Notes: generated from the letters alone by a model not told the origin. DNA of 64,000 bases from Bradyrhizobium sp. Gha (GCF_900113735.1 NZ_FOQM01000039.1:1-64000); one strand, 5' to 3'; shown: positions 8,964 to 18,936, counted from the stretch's first letter. Numbers and translations: made by a program.

Positions 8964-10679
8964 ATGGACACAGGACGGACACAAGGGAGCGCAGCTTCCG
9001 GCCCCGATACTTTTGATGAAGGAGAGCGGGAAAGCTACCTCGGCGTTTTCAACCGTGCCCTTGCCAATTTGGTCGAGGGCCTGACAGGGTATCGTACTCC
9101 GGCCTCCGAGCGCGCGCGAATCCTGGACGGCTGGGTTGCCGAAGAAGGACAGGGCGAAGCCGAGAACAGGCGACAAGGGCGCTCGCGAATCAGGGCTGCG
9201 GACGGCACCAGTTCGGACTCGGTCGATTTGTCCTCCCTCTCGCTAACTGTTTTGCCTGCCGCCTTCCCGCCGAGGCTGCGGGATCTTCGCGCCAGTCACA
9301 ATGAGCTAAGCAGGCTCCCCGTTAGCCTGCCGCCGGGTCTGCGCGAGCTTCTTCTTAGCCACAATCAGCTGACAAGCTTGCCGGACGCTCTTCCGTCGAG
9401 CCTCTATCACCTCGACGTGAGCTATAACAGGTTGACCAGTCTCCCAGATAGCCTCCCAGCAGAGCTGGGAATTTTGGACGCAAGCAACAACCGACTGAGT
9501 AGGCTGCCCGACGCTCTCCCGAGCAACCTCACCACACTCACCCTTGGGGGCAATCAGCTGACTGAACTTCCCGAGTCGCTCCCACAGTGGCTCGTTGAAC
9601 TCGACGTCAGCAACAATCAATTGGCCAACCTCCCCGAAGCCGTTCCAAGTTGGCTCCAGGCGATAATTCTCACCGGTAACCGACTGACCAGCCTGCCTGA
9701 AAATCTGCTACCAGGGAATTTTGATAATGCGCTGCAAAACGTAGAGTTCGGCGATAACCCATTCCCGGACGAAGTCCGCGCTCACATCGCAGCACCGCAT
9801 CTTGAACAGGTGCCTCTGTACGAGGCTGCCGCGCGTTGGCTTGGAGATGATCCGGCAGCGCTGTCTGAATGGCAGCACTTTGCAGATGAACCGGGCGCGC
9901 AGGACTACGCCCGGTTCCTGGAAAGGCTGCGGGGGACTGTCAATTTTGGCCGTGACGAGTTTCGGCAAGCCGTGGCAGATGATCTGCGGCAGGCGGCGAC
10001 CAATCCGAGATTGCGCGAACAGCTTTTCACGCACGCGTTAGAAGCCAACGCGAGTTGCGAGGACCGTATTACTCTGCACTGGAACGGGATGCGGGCCGCG
10101 CGTCTTAATGCTGATGTCGAGGAAGGGGTGTACGATAATAGGCTCGGCGAGCTTATCCAGCGCGGCCGCGTTGCGTTCCGGCTGGAGGTGTTGGACGGGA
10201 TTGCGCGCGACAGGCTCAACTCGCTCTTCACCACGCACCCGGACGTCGACGACGTCGAAGTCTACTTAGCCTATCAACATCTTCTGCGCGAGCCGTTGGA
10301 GCTCATCCACGTCGCCCCTGACATGCGCTTTCTGACGGTTTCTCACGTAACATCCGAGGATGCAGCGCGCGCTTTGGACTTGGTCCGCGAGCAAGAAGCG
10401 AACCAGTTTACCGGCTACATGGCCACCCGCTGGCAACCGTGGGAGACGGTGCTGAGACGAATCGCTCCTGATGAATATGAAGCGATGCAAGAACGGCTCG
10501 TCGAAGCCATGGGCGAGGAGTTTCAAACCCGCTTGGATCAGCGACTGGCCGAGCACGGTATTTTAGGCGATTCGGATGCCGAGCGCGTGCTAGGAGCCCA
10601 GGTCCGAAACGAGCTCGCCAGCGAGATTAAAGGCGACGTCATGCACCGCGTGCTGGCAGCGCATGGCCTCGAAATATGA
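8964..10679 (+). CDS. Type III effector, LRR-NEL E3 ubiquitin ligase, second copy (NopM-like)
   Basis: A 571-residue paralogue of the divergent neighbour. Residues 1-80 are polar; about 88-250 hold eight leucine-rich repeats (LPDALPSSLYHLDVSYNRLT and similar); from about 285 on lies the NEL domain with catalytic C365 in SCEDRITLHW. The ATG at 8964 is preferred to the GTG three bases earlier because GGAG sits 7 bases before it. The two copies share NEL motifs such as FRQAV/FRLSV-ANDLRQ and the C-terminal REIKG/SEIKG helix, but their repeat surfaces differ, suggesting different host targets after duplication. A likely tts box lies upstream. Confidence 0.92.
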   Translation: MDTGRTQGSAASGPDTFDEGERESYLGVFNRALANLVEGLTGYRTPASERARILDGWVAEEGQGEAENRRQGRSRIRAADGTSSDSVDLSSLSLTVLPAAFPPRLRDLRASHNELSRLPVSLPPGLRELLLSHNQLTSLPDALPSSLYHLDVSYNRLTSLPDSLPAELGILDASNNRLSRLPDALPSNLTTLTLGGNQLTELPESLPQWLVELDVSNNQLANLPEAVPSWLQAIILTGNRLTSLPENLLPGNFDNALQNVEFGDNPFPDEVRAHIAAPHLEQVPLYEAAARWLGDDPAALSEWQHFADEPGAQDYARFLERLRGTVNFGRDEFRQAVADDLRQAATNPRLREQLFTHALEANASCEDRITLHWNGMRAARLNADVEEGVYDNRLGELIQRGRVAFRLEVLDGIARDRLNSLFTTHPDVDDVEVYLAYQHLLREPLELIHVAPDMRFLTVSHVTSEDAARALDLVREQEANQFTGYMATRWQPWETVLRRIAPDEYEAMQERLVEAMGEEFQTRLDQRLAEHGILGDSDAERVLGAQVRNELASEIKGDVMHRVLAAHGLEI

Positions 10680-11153
10680 AGTCTCAACCGCCGCAGGGAA
10701 ATCATCATTGCTCTGAGGCGGAAGCTAAAGATCGATGCAGAAGCCTCGCTAGTCGCTGGCTAGGTCCTTTCACGCTTCGAAGGCGCGCTGCGCCGATCTG
10801 CTCTTCTTGCGTCTTGCCGAGCTATGAAGGGTGGGACGCAAAGGCGAGCTGTACTCCGCTCGAAGGCCTCGTCGGGTGAGGGCGCTACCGCATCGGACCT
10901 ACTCGCTTTGGTCGCTCAAGACAAAGGTCGATGGCCGGAAGCTATCGTGCCTGCGCGATAATCCTTGTCGCGGCTGACTGATCCCGCCTGTGATGTTTGA
11001 ATTCCTCTCACGAGCGACAGGGCAATCCATTGATATCTCGTCGACTGGAAGAGGCCGGCCGAAGAGGTGCGAATAGCGGGAGCGCCCCCGTCCTGTCGCC
11101 AAGCGGGGAGCCGGGTAAAGAGGCCGTCAATCGCGCAGCAATGTCCTGATCTC
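10680..11153. other. Intergenic stretch, no gene seen
   Basis: About 470 bases between two effector genes. Short open frames have low-complexity text and no ribosome sites. The third tts box follows immediately. Confidence 0.5.
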
Positions 11154-11183
11154 GTCAGCTTTTCGAAAGGTTGCAGCTACAAC
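11154..11183 (+). promoter_or_regulatory. tts box for the repeat effector at 11267-13534
   Basis: GTCAGCTTTTCGAAAGGTTG followed by CAGCTACAACA is a near-perfect tts box. The spacing of about 85 bases to the ATG with a good ribosome site shows that the true start is 11267 and not the upstream in-frame start at 11171, which would lie inside the box. Confidence 0.87.
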
Positions 11184-11266
11184 AATCCAGAATTCGTGTC
11201 TTGCTAGGCGATCTGCTACCGCCCTACGGATTGCTGCATTGCCAATACAAACATCAGGAGAGCAGG

Positions 11267-13534
11267 ATGGATCCGGTTGACCCATTCTTCAATTCAGGAG
11301 CCTGGCTGCGGGAGTACGCTGCCCTGCAGGGCCGAAGTGGGCAGCGAGAGGGTAGTCCCTCCGAAGTTGAATTTGAAAGCCGGCTTGAGGGCTTGAGCCT
11401 CGATCGTTCCGATGAAATCAAATCAACGTCGCCTGATCAGCCCCTTGCCCCACGCGCACGAGCAGTTCGGCGGGATGAGCTGGGTGGGTCCATGCGGATG
11501 CCGCCACACGCTGCGTTTAGGGAAAGTTCGATAGGCGGGATGCGCCGGAGCGTCGACATTCCCCGCTCTCAGCTTCCCGCTCCGGCGCAAGCGCCGCAGT
11601 CCAGTTTGCGCGATGACCTGTTCAGCAGCGCACGCTATAGCTTCTCGGACGCGGAGCCTGCCGCGGCGACCAAGAGCGGAAAAAGCCGAGGATTATGGTC
11701 ACGCTTTAAGTCGGGAATCGGCAAGGCCCTCGGAGGGAGCGGCAGTGAAAAGTCTTCGCGCGAGGCGGGGCAATCTGAGCCCTTTTCGACGAATCTACGA
11801 ATTGATTATGCAAGGCAACCGGGCCGGACGCGCGGGGTCGCTGCCGCCGACGAGGAGCTCATCGACGATTTCAGAAACAAGGCGACGGGTAACCTCAGCG
11901 ACGGCACGATCAAGAATGCGGCGACCGATTTGCGCCATTTGAGCGCGCGCCTGAGCACGGCCGGCAGGCCCTCAATCGCCGATCGAATTCGCCGGGAATT
12001 GGAAAACGCGCAGCTGGAAAATCCCGACGTGGAAAATTACCAACTGGAGGCTGAGCTCGATCAGGACGTCGATACTTACGCAAATGACCGCGCCAGGCGC
12101 ATCAAGGCGGCCTTGAAGAAGCTTCGTGAGGTGGGGGCCGGGAACAGCCTGGCGGCTGATGTCCGTCGACTGGCTCCTTATGATGCAGACGCAAGCCTCA
12201 TCCGCAGGTGGGCGGCGGCGGAAAAGGCGACACCCAGGATCGACCCAGAGACGATCGACAGGCAAACTCGCCGCATGTTCAGGCTGAGTGACTGGCTGCG
12301 GACCCATGACAGACAGCCGATCGCCGGCCGACTGTCCCCCCCTGGCCTCGCCCAGGATGTGGAGCAGTACAAGCGCGAAACGGGGGACGGCAAGATCACC
12401 CCTGATCTGGTCAGGCTCGGCCGTTACCAGCAAGTCCTTCAGGCAAACAGCGCACTTGGATTGCCGCCTCCTCAGGACCCGGGTCAACCTTTTGCGGAAG
12501 TTGCTGGGCAGGCCGACTCGCCGCAGGAGCTTCCGGCAACGCCGGCCACGCCGAGCGTGGGAGCTTGGGAATGGCTCGGAGAGCAAATGCACGGAGCTGG
12601 CTCATCGATGCCGATGCCGGCACCGCAAATCGGATGGCAGCCCGGCTCGTCCCAGCAGCTTCCCGCAACGCCGGCGCATAGCGCGGGATCCTGGGATTGG
12701 CTTGGCGAGCAAATTCACGGTCCTGTGTCACCGGTCCCGGCGCCGCTCTGGGCGGCCCAGGCTGATCTGCCAGTCGAACTTCCTGCGACTCCAGCCACCC
12801 CAAGCGAGGGCGCATGGGCCTGGCTTGGGCAACAGATGCAAGAGCCCGCATCGACATCGTCAGTTCGACCCGAATCATCAAATATCTACGGCGGTCTCGG
12901 CTCCTTCGTTGAGCTGGATCCACCCACACCCCACGACTTGCGGGACGATGCGCGCTCCGCGCCAGCATCTGAATTCGCGGCCGCCTCGTCGTTCGCAGGA
13001 CCTCCGGGAGCGGCCCCGGAGTTACGGGACATTGGAGCGATCGTTGGCGCCAACTGGCGCCACGGCAACTGGCGCCACGGCTCCCAGCCGGCTTCAGACG
13101 TGCTGGTCGATGTTTTGGGCAATATCAATCTGCTGCCAAATCAGTTCGGGCCAAGTCAGTTTGTGATCAATGGGGAGCGCTATTCGGCGACATTCGGACC
13201 AGGCGGTCGCAGGGATGTCCGCCTGATTCATCATCCGCGCGCCGGTGGGATGAACGAAGCCGGGCCATCCCGGCCGCTGCATCGCCCGCCACCAATCGTA
13301 AGCGCAAGGCAAACCGTGGAAGGTGCAGTCGATCTTGGCCATCTTATCCGGGGCGGCTGGGAGCATAGAGTGCGGTTCCTGCCGCCTTACCTCGTGCGCG
13401 TTTTGGAAGGCCAGCGCATCATGCCCCAGCCCGGACGGCCGACCTATTTCGAGATCCGTGGAGTGCCGTATAGGGGCGGGTTGGTGGAAAGCGAGGGACG
13501 CCAGCGCGTTCGCATCTATCCCGAAGGTGGCTGA
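11267..13534 (+). CDS. Putative type III effector with three kinds of internal repeats
   Basis: A 755-residue protein assigned as an effector mainly by its tts box and polar, Ser/Pro-rich N-terminus. Residues about 198-395 contain helical repeats with a LSxWLR...RPIAGRL...DVxxY pattern (226-272, 338-370), reminiscent of the N-terminal repeats of rhizobial NopD/Bel2-5 proteins. Three tandem motifs follow, ELPATPATPS..GAWxWLGEQM, near 420-442, 464-484 and 504-524. Two C-terminal modules (about 611-655 and 708-751) resemble each other (LVxVL..., then FxIxGxxY, then RRxVRxI). I see no SUMO-protease catalytic triad, so this may be a NopD relative that has lost or replaced its enzyme domain; function unknown. 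The ribosome site is CAGGAG. Confidence 0.75.
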   Translation: MDPVDPFFNSGAWLREYAALQGRSGQREGSPSEVEFESRLEGLSLDRSDEIKSTSPDQPLAPRARAVRRDELGGSMRMPPHAAFRESSIGGMRRSVDIPRSQLPAPAQAPQSSLRDDLFSSARYSFSDAEPAAATKSGKSRGLWSRFKSGIGKALGGSGSEKSSREAGQSEPFSTNLRIDYARQPGRTRGVAAADEELIDDFRNKATGNLSDGTIKNAATDLRHLSARLSTAGRPSIADRIRRELENAQLENPDVENYQLEAELDQDVDTYANDRARRIKAALKKLREVGAGNSLAADVRRLAPYDADASLIRRWAAAEKATPRIDPETIDRQTRRMFRLSDWLRTHDRQPIAGRLSPPGLAQDVEQYKRETGDGKITPDLVRLGRYQQVLQANSALGLPPPQDPGQPFAEVAGQADSPQELPATPATPSVGAWEWLGEQMHGAGSSMPMPAPQIGWQPGSSQQLPATPAHSAGSWDWLGEQIHGPVSPVPAPLWAAQADLPVELPATPATPSEGAWAWLGQQMQEPASTSSVRPESSNIYGGLGSFVELDPPTPHDLRDDARSAPASEFAAASSFAGPPGAAPELRDIGAIVGANWRHGNWRHGSQPASDVLVDVLGNINLLPNQFGPSQFVINGERYSATFGPGGRRDVRLIHHPRAGGMNEAGPSRPLHRPPPIVSARQTVEGAVDLGHLIRGGWEHRVRFLPPYLVRVLEGQRIMPQPGRPTYFEIRGVPYRGGLVESEGRQRVRIYPEGG

Positions 13535-13835
13535 AGAAACAAGGTTGGCTTCAATTGCAGCGGGCAACTCGAGCGAGCCATTTGATCACGCTGGCTTAAA
13601 CGTGCTGGCCGAGTGCGAAATGACGGTGCTGCGGATCAACCGATTCTAAACAATCCGCCGGATCCTCACTGGAGACCTAACGATATCTTTTTTCATCATC
13701 TCTTTACAGCTAGCGCCCCTCAGATCGGACCCAACGGGCTCGCCCAGCGCAGATATGGCTGTCCATACGAGAGATCGTCAAGCTCGAGGTCCGGTACCTC
13801 GCGAGGCGCTGGGAGCAGAATGGCGATTGCGATGA
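13535..13835. other. Intergenic stretch, no gene seen
   Basis: About 300 bases between the converging effector and porin genes; no coding text or strong hairpin noticed. Confidence 0.45.
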
Positions 13836-15431
13836 TCAGAAGAATATCAACGTTGATAGCAACAGATTGAGCGCGTGTTTGGTCTGGTGCGTGTGTGTGA
13901 TGCTTGTCGGGTTATGGATGTATGACAGTCCCACGCCTGCATATATTCCCGGAGCAAGATGGGCGGTATATGTTCCGGCGATGGCCGTGGTATCGCTATG
14001 CGCAAGCTGGCCCTTCGCCAGGGCAGCATCCACCGCAAATTTGCTCCAGCTCGTGTTGCTGGCAACGAGTGCAATCAGATCGCTGGGCCGACTGTCAAAT
14101 GCCCCCCTCGCGTAAAGACGAAGCTCATAATACCGGCTGATCCTGTTCAGCTCCGCCGGAGCTCCCATCATGGAGAAGCCGCCATAGATGCCCCGAGATG
14201 GCGTCCCACTCGCATCACTCTGCCAGAACTGCCTGTCCGCCGAGATGTAGTGAAAGTTATTCCCGTCTTCCCTCCGCCGCGAGGTATCCGTCAAACTCGC
14301 GTATCGGCTGCTATTGAAACCGACGCCCGCCCGCAGCCAGGTGTCGGGTACGCCTGGAGCTGCCTTGCTCTTGTAACCGGCTTCATCAACGAGAAGAATC
14401 CCTGCATGGGGCGTGCTCCAGTTCAAGCCCGTGGGATTTTCCGTTATCTGCACATAGGGACCATCTGGACTAATCGAGCGCTGGATGGAGACCTTGTTGT
14501 ATAAGCGGGGATCAAAATTGTACTTTAGGTTGATCGCAGGCGTCGGTGCGGCATTGGTGCTCATGCCTGCCTGAAACAAGGCGGCCATGTTCGATCCTGT
14601 GATCCCTCCGAACAGTGTGCCGGTGAATTCATTTTGGTTTCTGAGGTAGCCAAGTTTCAGCTCTACGGTCCTGTCGAAGAAAGTCTGGTAGTAGGCGAGC
14701 GTGTTGAGACCCACTCGATCTGGACCCGGGCGATCCCACGTTGAGTATTGCTGCTCGACCCCTAGGACAATCTGTCCGTCGGAAATGCCAAATTGGCTGA
14801 GATCGTAAGTGACGATCATAAAGTTTGCAGATGCGAAGGTCGGATTCTGGCCCATGTAAAGCTGGTTCGCGATAGTGCTTCTGGCAGCATTCGGCAGCAG
14901 GTTGTTTGCAAAGCTGTTCTGTGTCCAGCCGATGTAGCCGATTCCGACACCTGCAAGCGCCGATCTTACGCCGCCCTTGTCTTGATCGATCGTGTCCGCA
15001 GGGCCAGGTACGTTGAACCACAATCCTTTTTCACGCAGATTATCGTACCTTGCGAAGTCGTCGGTCTTTTGCCTGCTTGTCTGAGCAGCCCTGTCCGCAT
15101 GTGCGCGCTTTTCGAGGAGCGCACCGGGCCTTGGTGCTGGCCCCAGGGCAGGAGAGGTGATTGCCCGGTTGATCCGGAGCTTTTCAACGCGATCAGAAGC
15201 GTTTCGTCTTCTGCTGGCCTGATCCACAGGGTGGTTACTTGGATCAACCCCGCTCGCCGTTTGTGCCAGTACGGAATTGTCGAACAGATAAGCCGCTAGC
15301 GAAAAGGCGAAAACAAGCCAACATTGTTTTTGGCTTGGTTTTAAATTGAAAGAACGTGCGGCCGCCGCGGAGCATCTCCGCGGCAAAATCGTCCTAAGAA
15401 AACAGTCACGCACGGCGTACTTCGATTCCAT
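13836..15431 (-). CDS. OprB-type carbohydrate-selective porin
   Basis: A 531-residue outer-membrane protein. A hydrophobic stretch (CWLVFAFSLAAYLF) ending near AQTASG suggests an export signal, though it starts only near residue 37, so the true start may be internal. The body has the OprB pattern: alternating beta-strands rich in aromatic residues, GIGYIGWTQNSFAN, a trailing GIYAGVGLSYIHNP strand and a C-terminal phenylalanine for beta-barrel assembly. Such porins pass neutral sugars. It stands alone; no regulatory motif was recognised upstream. Confidence 0.82.
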   Translation of the reverse strand: MESKYAVRDCFLRTILPRRCSAAAARSFNLKPSQKQCWLVFAFSLAAYLFDNSVLAQTASGVDPSNHPVDQASRRRNASDRVEKLRINRAITSPALGPAPRPGALLEKRAHADRAAQTSRQKTDDFARYDNLREKGLWFNVPGPADTIDQDKGGVRSALAGVGIGYIGWTQNSFANNLLPNAARSTIANQLYMGQNPTFASANFMIVTYDLSQFGISDGQIVLGVEQQYSTWDRPGPDRVGLNTLAYYQTFFDRTVELKLGYLRNQNEFTGTLFGGITGSNMAALFQAGMSTNAAPTPAINLKYNFDPRLYNKVSIQRSISPDGPYVQITENPTGLNWSTPHAGILLVDEAGYKSKAAPGVPDTWLRAGVGFNSSRYASLTDTSRRREDGNNFHYISADRQFWQSDASGTPSRGIYGGFSMMGAPAELNRISRYYELRLYARGAFDSRPSDLIALVASNTSWSKFAVDAALAKGQLAHSDTTAIAGTYTAHLAPGIYAGVGLSYIHNPTSITHTHQTKHALNLLLSTLIFF

Positions 15432-16325
15432 CTCTGCCAGCCATGAATAGATCGCGGTGCGGCCTGTCTGGCCAAGAGTAACGCTCTGAGCGCTTTCGTG
15501 TCTAAGCGCTCGCGAGACGCGGTAGATCTCAATTTTTTCGATCAGAACCGCTCAGGCTTTGCAAAGCTGTGCTCGGGGGCATTGACCAGTATAGCAACCA
15601 TGTTTATGGCGCCGGTGCGCCGAGAGCGCGCCGCGAGCGTCGGCTTGTCAATGCTAACGACGAGCGCGAAGCTGTCACGGGCACAAAACGGTTGCGAATG
15701 TCCATTTGCTCCCCCTTTCTCAGGCGAATCTGGCGGCTCGAATTTGCGCATCCGGCAATCCCAGCACAACGTCTGACCTGCCGGCCAGGAGGCCGGAGCG
15801 ATAATCTGTGTTGCATCCGATTCCCCGACGTGCGCGCATTCGTTGGTCACGCTTGCCAGGTATTCGTCGCCTCGAACAACCCGCCGGAATTGGTAGTTGA
15901 ACAGTAACATTGATAGCTGGTCCAATCTGACAGGGCGGCTCAGCCGCTCAGGCTATTTGGTGTCCCGGATGAAGTTGCTGATGTCTTCAAAGCGCAAGGC
16001 GAGGCTGCTCCAGCTAACACGCTGCCGGAATCCGCGTACGACTTGTATTCGTGCAAGGCTGAGAAAATCTGCAAGGTTCTTCGTCTGAATGATGAGAAAA
16101 TGCCGCGCCATCACCAACGAAGATGACAACCATTGCTCGCTGCGAGACCCAATAATCGAGGATGAGCGCAAGCTGCGCCTAAGAGGTAAAAAGAAGCGGG
16201 AGCAGCCGGCCAGGAGGTCGCCAGGATTGCTTATTGCGGACGCTGCCAGCTCATAGAGCGCGTCTGCATCGCAGACCGTTGACCGACAAAGAAACCTGCT
16301 GGAATGGGATGTTGAGCGAGCACCA
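15432..16325. other. Long intergenic stretch, no supported gene
   Basis: About 890 bases. Minus-strand open frames at 15542-15925 and 15953-16468 exist, but have no ribosome site, no recognised domain, and the second overlaps the better-supported gene that follows. Probably degraded sequence. Confidence 0.4.
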
Positions 16326-16850
16326 ATGGAGTTGAGTGATCCAGCTGCCCCTTCAGACTTGCGGCCGCTCTTGCACAGTCCGTCAAGACGAAATCTCACA
16401 GTGTTTTTTGTGCTGCTGGTTCTCCTCGCCGGTTCGTGTGCTTCTGGCGGCGCCTGGCTCTGGGCCAACTTTGAACAGTTTGCCGAGACGCCGGAAGTCC
16501 AGGACGTCCCTGCAACGATGAGCTCGCCTGCAGGGGACAGGACTTTCCTGTCGGAGATGAGGTGGGCACAACAGAAAGCTGACGATGAGATCGTGGAACT
16601 CCACCGGCGGGTCGATGCCCTGCGTGAGGACCTGAAAGGGATTCTGGATCAGATCAGCGTGCTAGCGTCGCGAATAGATTCGCTGCAAAGTTCAACACTT
16701 CTGCCTCCTGCTGCTCCTGTGTCTTCTTTGCCGGCAGCCCGGGCTATTTCAAGCGGCGCCAGGAAAGGCTTCGGCCGGTCCAAACCAGAAGGGCCTGTTT
16801 CTGTCGGAGGAGCGCCAGTGGTCGCAGGACCGAAGAAAGGCGAGCCTTGA
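16326..16850 (+). CDS. Membrane-anchored coiled-coil protein
   Basis: A 174-residue protein with one transmembrane helix (residues about 23-48, TVFFVLLVLLAGSCASGGAWLW), a coiled coil (about 77-120, KADDEIVELHRRVDALREDL then ILDQISVLASRIDSL), and a Pro/Ala/Gly-rich tail with basic residues. Similar small proteins are widespread in Bradyrhizobium and related genomes without known function. The topology suggests a single anchor with the coiled coil in the periplasm. Confidence 0.7.
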   Translation: MELSDPAAPSDLRPLLHSPSRRNLTVFFVLLVLLAGSCASGGAWLWANFEQFAETPEVQDVPATMSSPAGDRTFLSEMRWAQQKADDEIVELHRRVDALREDLKGILDQISVLASRIDSLQSSTLLPPAAPVSSLPAARAISSGARKGFGRSKPEGPVSVGGAPVVAGPKKGEP

Positions 16851-17224
16851 GGTCGAGACCGCTGCAGCAGTACCCGAGCTTGCAGCTGCCCCCGAGGAGG
16901 GCCATGCTTCGCAAAGCTGCTCCGGCCGCGAAATAGCCGAAGGCTAAGGTGGTGCCGGCGCATCGTGTCCGAGTTTGATTAGGCACTCACGATCGAGACC
17001 ACTCTGCCACAGCGGGAGAGCCTTCCCGGTGATCGGGGTAGGCCGGAGCGACCCCCTGCGCTTCTCTTTCGCCCCTCTCATCAGCTCTCGCCAGTTCGAG
17101 GCCATAGCTGAAAGCCTTGTCATACCGGCGCATTCCCGAGATCGGACCTGTCTGCCCGGACGCGCTTCTTCGGATCTCTCCATCGCAACTAGCTTAGTGG
17201 CTGTAGTCTGCTCACATGCGTGGC
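16851..17224. other. Intergenic stretch, no gene seen
   Basis: About 370 bases between converging genes. No convincing coding text or terminator. Confidence 0.45.
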
Positions 17225-18562
17225 TTACGTAATAGGAATATGATCGAGACAAGTGTCGAATGCGGCAGCAACTGCACGAATGACAAATCTGTGCTCCTGC
17301 TTGACCCGGACAAATCCCTCTTCAATGTCCACGATCCCATCATCGGCAAGCATTCCCAGGCGACCTGCGGAAGCGAGGAGAGGAGCCGGATCAAATCCGT
17401 GAGCAGCACAGATCGCTGGTATGTCGGCCTGCAAATCGCACATCAGACGCTCTATGATTGCGGCGCGGAGGCGATCTTCGGCGGACAGACAATAGCCTTT
17501 TGAGGTGGCCAGGCGGCCGGCCCGAATGTGTTCGTGATAGGAAGTGGTCGACATCTCGTTCTGAACGTAACCATCATGCAACCGGCCGATGGCGGACGGA
17601 CCTAAGCCGATCACGGTCTTGCAGGTGTCAGCCGAATAACCGAGGGAGTTGCGGCGCAGTCGACCAGCTTTCTGCGCCAGCGCGAGCTCGTCGCCGGGCA
17701 GAGCGAAATGATCGAGCCCGATTTGGTGGTAGCCCGCCGAGACCAGCGTATCTGCAATAGCCACGGCCTGCTCAGCACGGGCAATATTATCCGGGAGCGC
17801 CGTCTCATCGATACGACGTTGACGTTTCATATAGGAGGGGACGTGAGCGTAGCCAAAGACGGCAAGCCGGTCTGGCCGCATTGCCAGTACTGTCCGCGCG
17901 GAGTCTACGCAGGACCGCACCGTCTGATGCGGTAGCCCAAAAAGAAGGTCGAAATTGATGCGTCTTATCCCATGCTGGCGTAGACTGTCGACGACGGAAG
18001 CCGTCAGCTCCTCGCTCTGGACGCGGTTGACCGACCTTTGAACCACCGGATCGAAGCTTTGCACGCCGATGCTCGCGCGGCTGACCCCGGCCGCTTGTAA
18101 CGTTTCGACCATCTCGGCCGTGAGTCCACGCGGATCGATTTCTATGGCGATGGTAGCTGTTTTGCTGAACTGAAAGCGGTGGCGCAGGAGTTCCATCAGG
18201 GCAAGAAAATCGTAAGGTGAAATGGTGGTCGGCGTCCCACCGCCGAAATGCACATCGTTCACCGGCAGACCGTTCGGCACTTGCTCTGCGGCCAAGCCTA
18301 TCTCATCCCGCACTGCTGCCAAATAGTTGCGAAGCGGTCGCTTGCTGCGAGCAAGGCTGGTAGGGAAGCCGCAATACCAACAGATAGAGCGACAGAACGG
18401 AACGTGGATGTAGAGTGACACAGGCTCGTCGGGCAGCAGCCGAGACAGCCATGTTGCACAAGTCTCGGGGCCAACCATCGCGGAAAAGTCCCGCGCGGCC
18501 GGGTAGATCGTGTACCAAGGCAGGCGAGCATCGCAATACTTCTTCAAAAGAGAGGTCTGCAA
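17225..18562 (-). CDS. hemN: Oxygen-independent coproporphyrinogen III oxidase (radical SAM)
   Basis: A 445-residue protein close to the normal HemN length. HemN decarboxylates coproporphyrinogen III in haem synthesis when oxygen is scarce. The radical-SAM cluster motif C-x3-C-x2-C is C57, C61, C64 (CRSICWYCGF); the preceding tyrosine, the GGGTPT stretch, IGVQSFDP and the HemN C-terminal domain are all present. The start is uncertain: the frame opens with TTG at 18562, with AGGA very close, and no ATG lies near. A FixK-type box sits about 60 bases upstream, fitting microaerobic induction to supply haem for nodule oxidases and leghaemoglobin. Confidence 0.9.
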   Translation of the reverse strand: MQTSLLKKYCDARLPWYTIYPAARDFSAMVGPETCATWLSRLLPDEPVSLYIHVPFCRSICWYCGFPTSLARSKRPLRNYLAAVRDEIGLAAEQVPNGLPVNDVHFGGGTPTTISPYDFLALMELLRHRFQFSKTATIAIEIDPRGLTAEMVETLQAAGVSRASIGVQSFDPVVQRSVNRVQSEELTASVVDSLRQHGIRRINFDLLFGLPHQTVRSCVDSARTVLAMRPDRLAVFGYAHVPSYMKRQRRIDETALPDNIARAEQAVAIADTLVSAGYHQIGLDHFALPGDELALAQKAGRLRRNSLGYSADTCKTVIGLGPSAIGRLHDGYVQNEMSTTSYHEHIRAGRLATSKGYCLSAEDRLRAAIIERLMCDLQADIPAICAAHGFDPAPLLASAGRLGMLADDGIVDIEEGFVRVKQEHRFVIRAVAAAFDTCLDHIPIT

Positions 18563-18621
18563 GTCCTAACGTTCCCATGCTCAGGCAGACATAAAGGTGA
18601 CAGATCCCCTCTCCAATGTCT

Positions 18622-18635
18622 TTGCGTTATGTCAA
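18622..18635 (-). promoter_or_regulatory. FixK2-type box upstream of hemN
   Basis: TTGCGTTATGTCAA fits the Bradyrhizobium FixK2 consensus TTG(A/C)-N6-(T/G)CAA exactly. If centred at -40, transcription would start near 18588, about 26 bases before the hemN start, with a TATGTC-like -10. Known FixK2 targets include hemN genes; occupancy of this copy is inferred. Confidence 0.7.
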
Positions 18636-18936
18636 ACCAACGTAGTGGGCTTGAACCAGAACTTCGCAACGTTGCGATACCTGGCTGTCGGCAGAAGCGT
18701 TCGATGGACGTGAGGATGTCGTCTGGGGCTTGGTCCACTTGGATCGCAAGGGACCGGCATTGTGATGACTGATCAAGTCCAGAATGTCCGCGCGCACGGC
18801 CTGGACCCTGCGATAGACGCCCTGCCTGATCTTCTTGTCGGGTGATGAGCGCGAAGAAGCGCTCAACCTGAGTGAACCGCCGCCGCCGATGCGGGACCGC
18901 AGGAGGACGAGGAGAGCGTCGAGAACTAGCGGGGGC
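18636..18936. other. Intergenic stretch, no gene seen
   Basis: About 300 bases between the hemN promoter and the DTW remnant. Open frames here are low-complexity and unsupported. Confidence 0.4.

Noticed and set aside
15953..16468. Minus-strand open frame of 171 codons
   Set aside because: Ser/Arg-rich text, no ribosome site or domain, overlaps the better-supported coiled-coil membrane protein.
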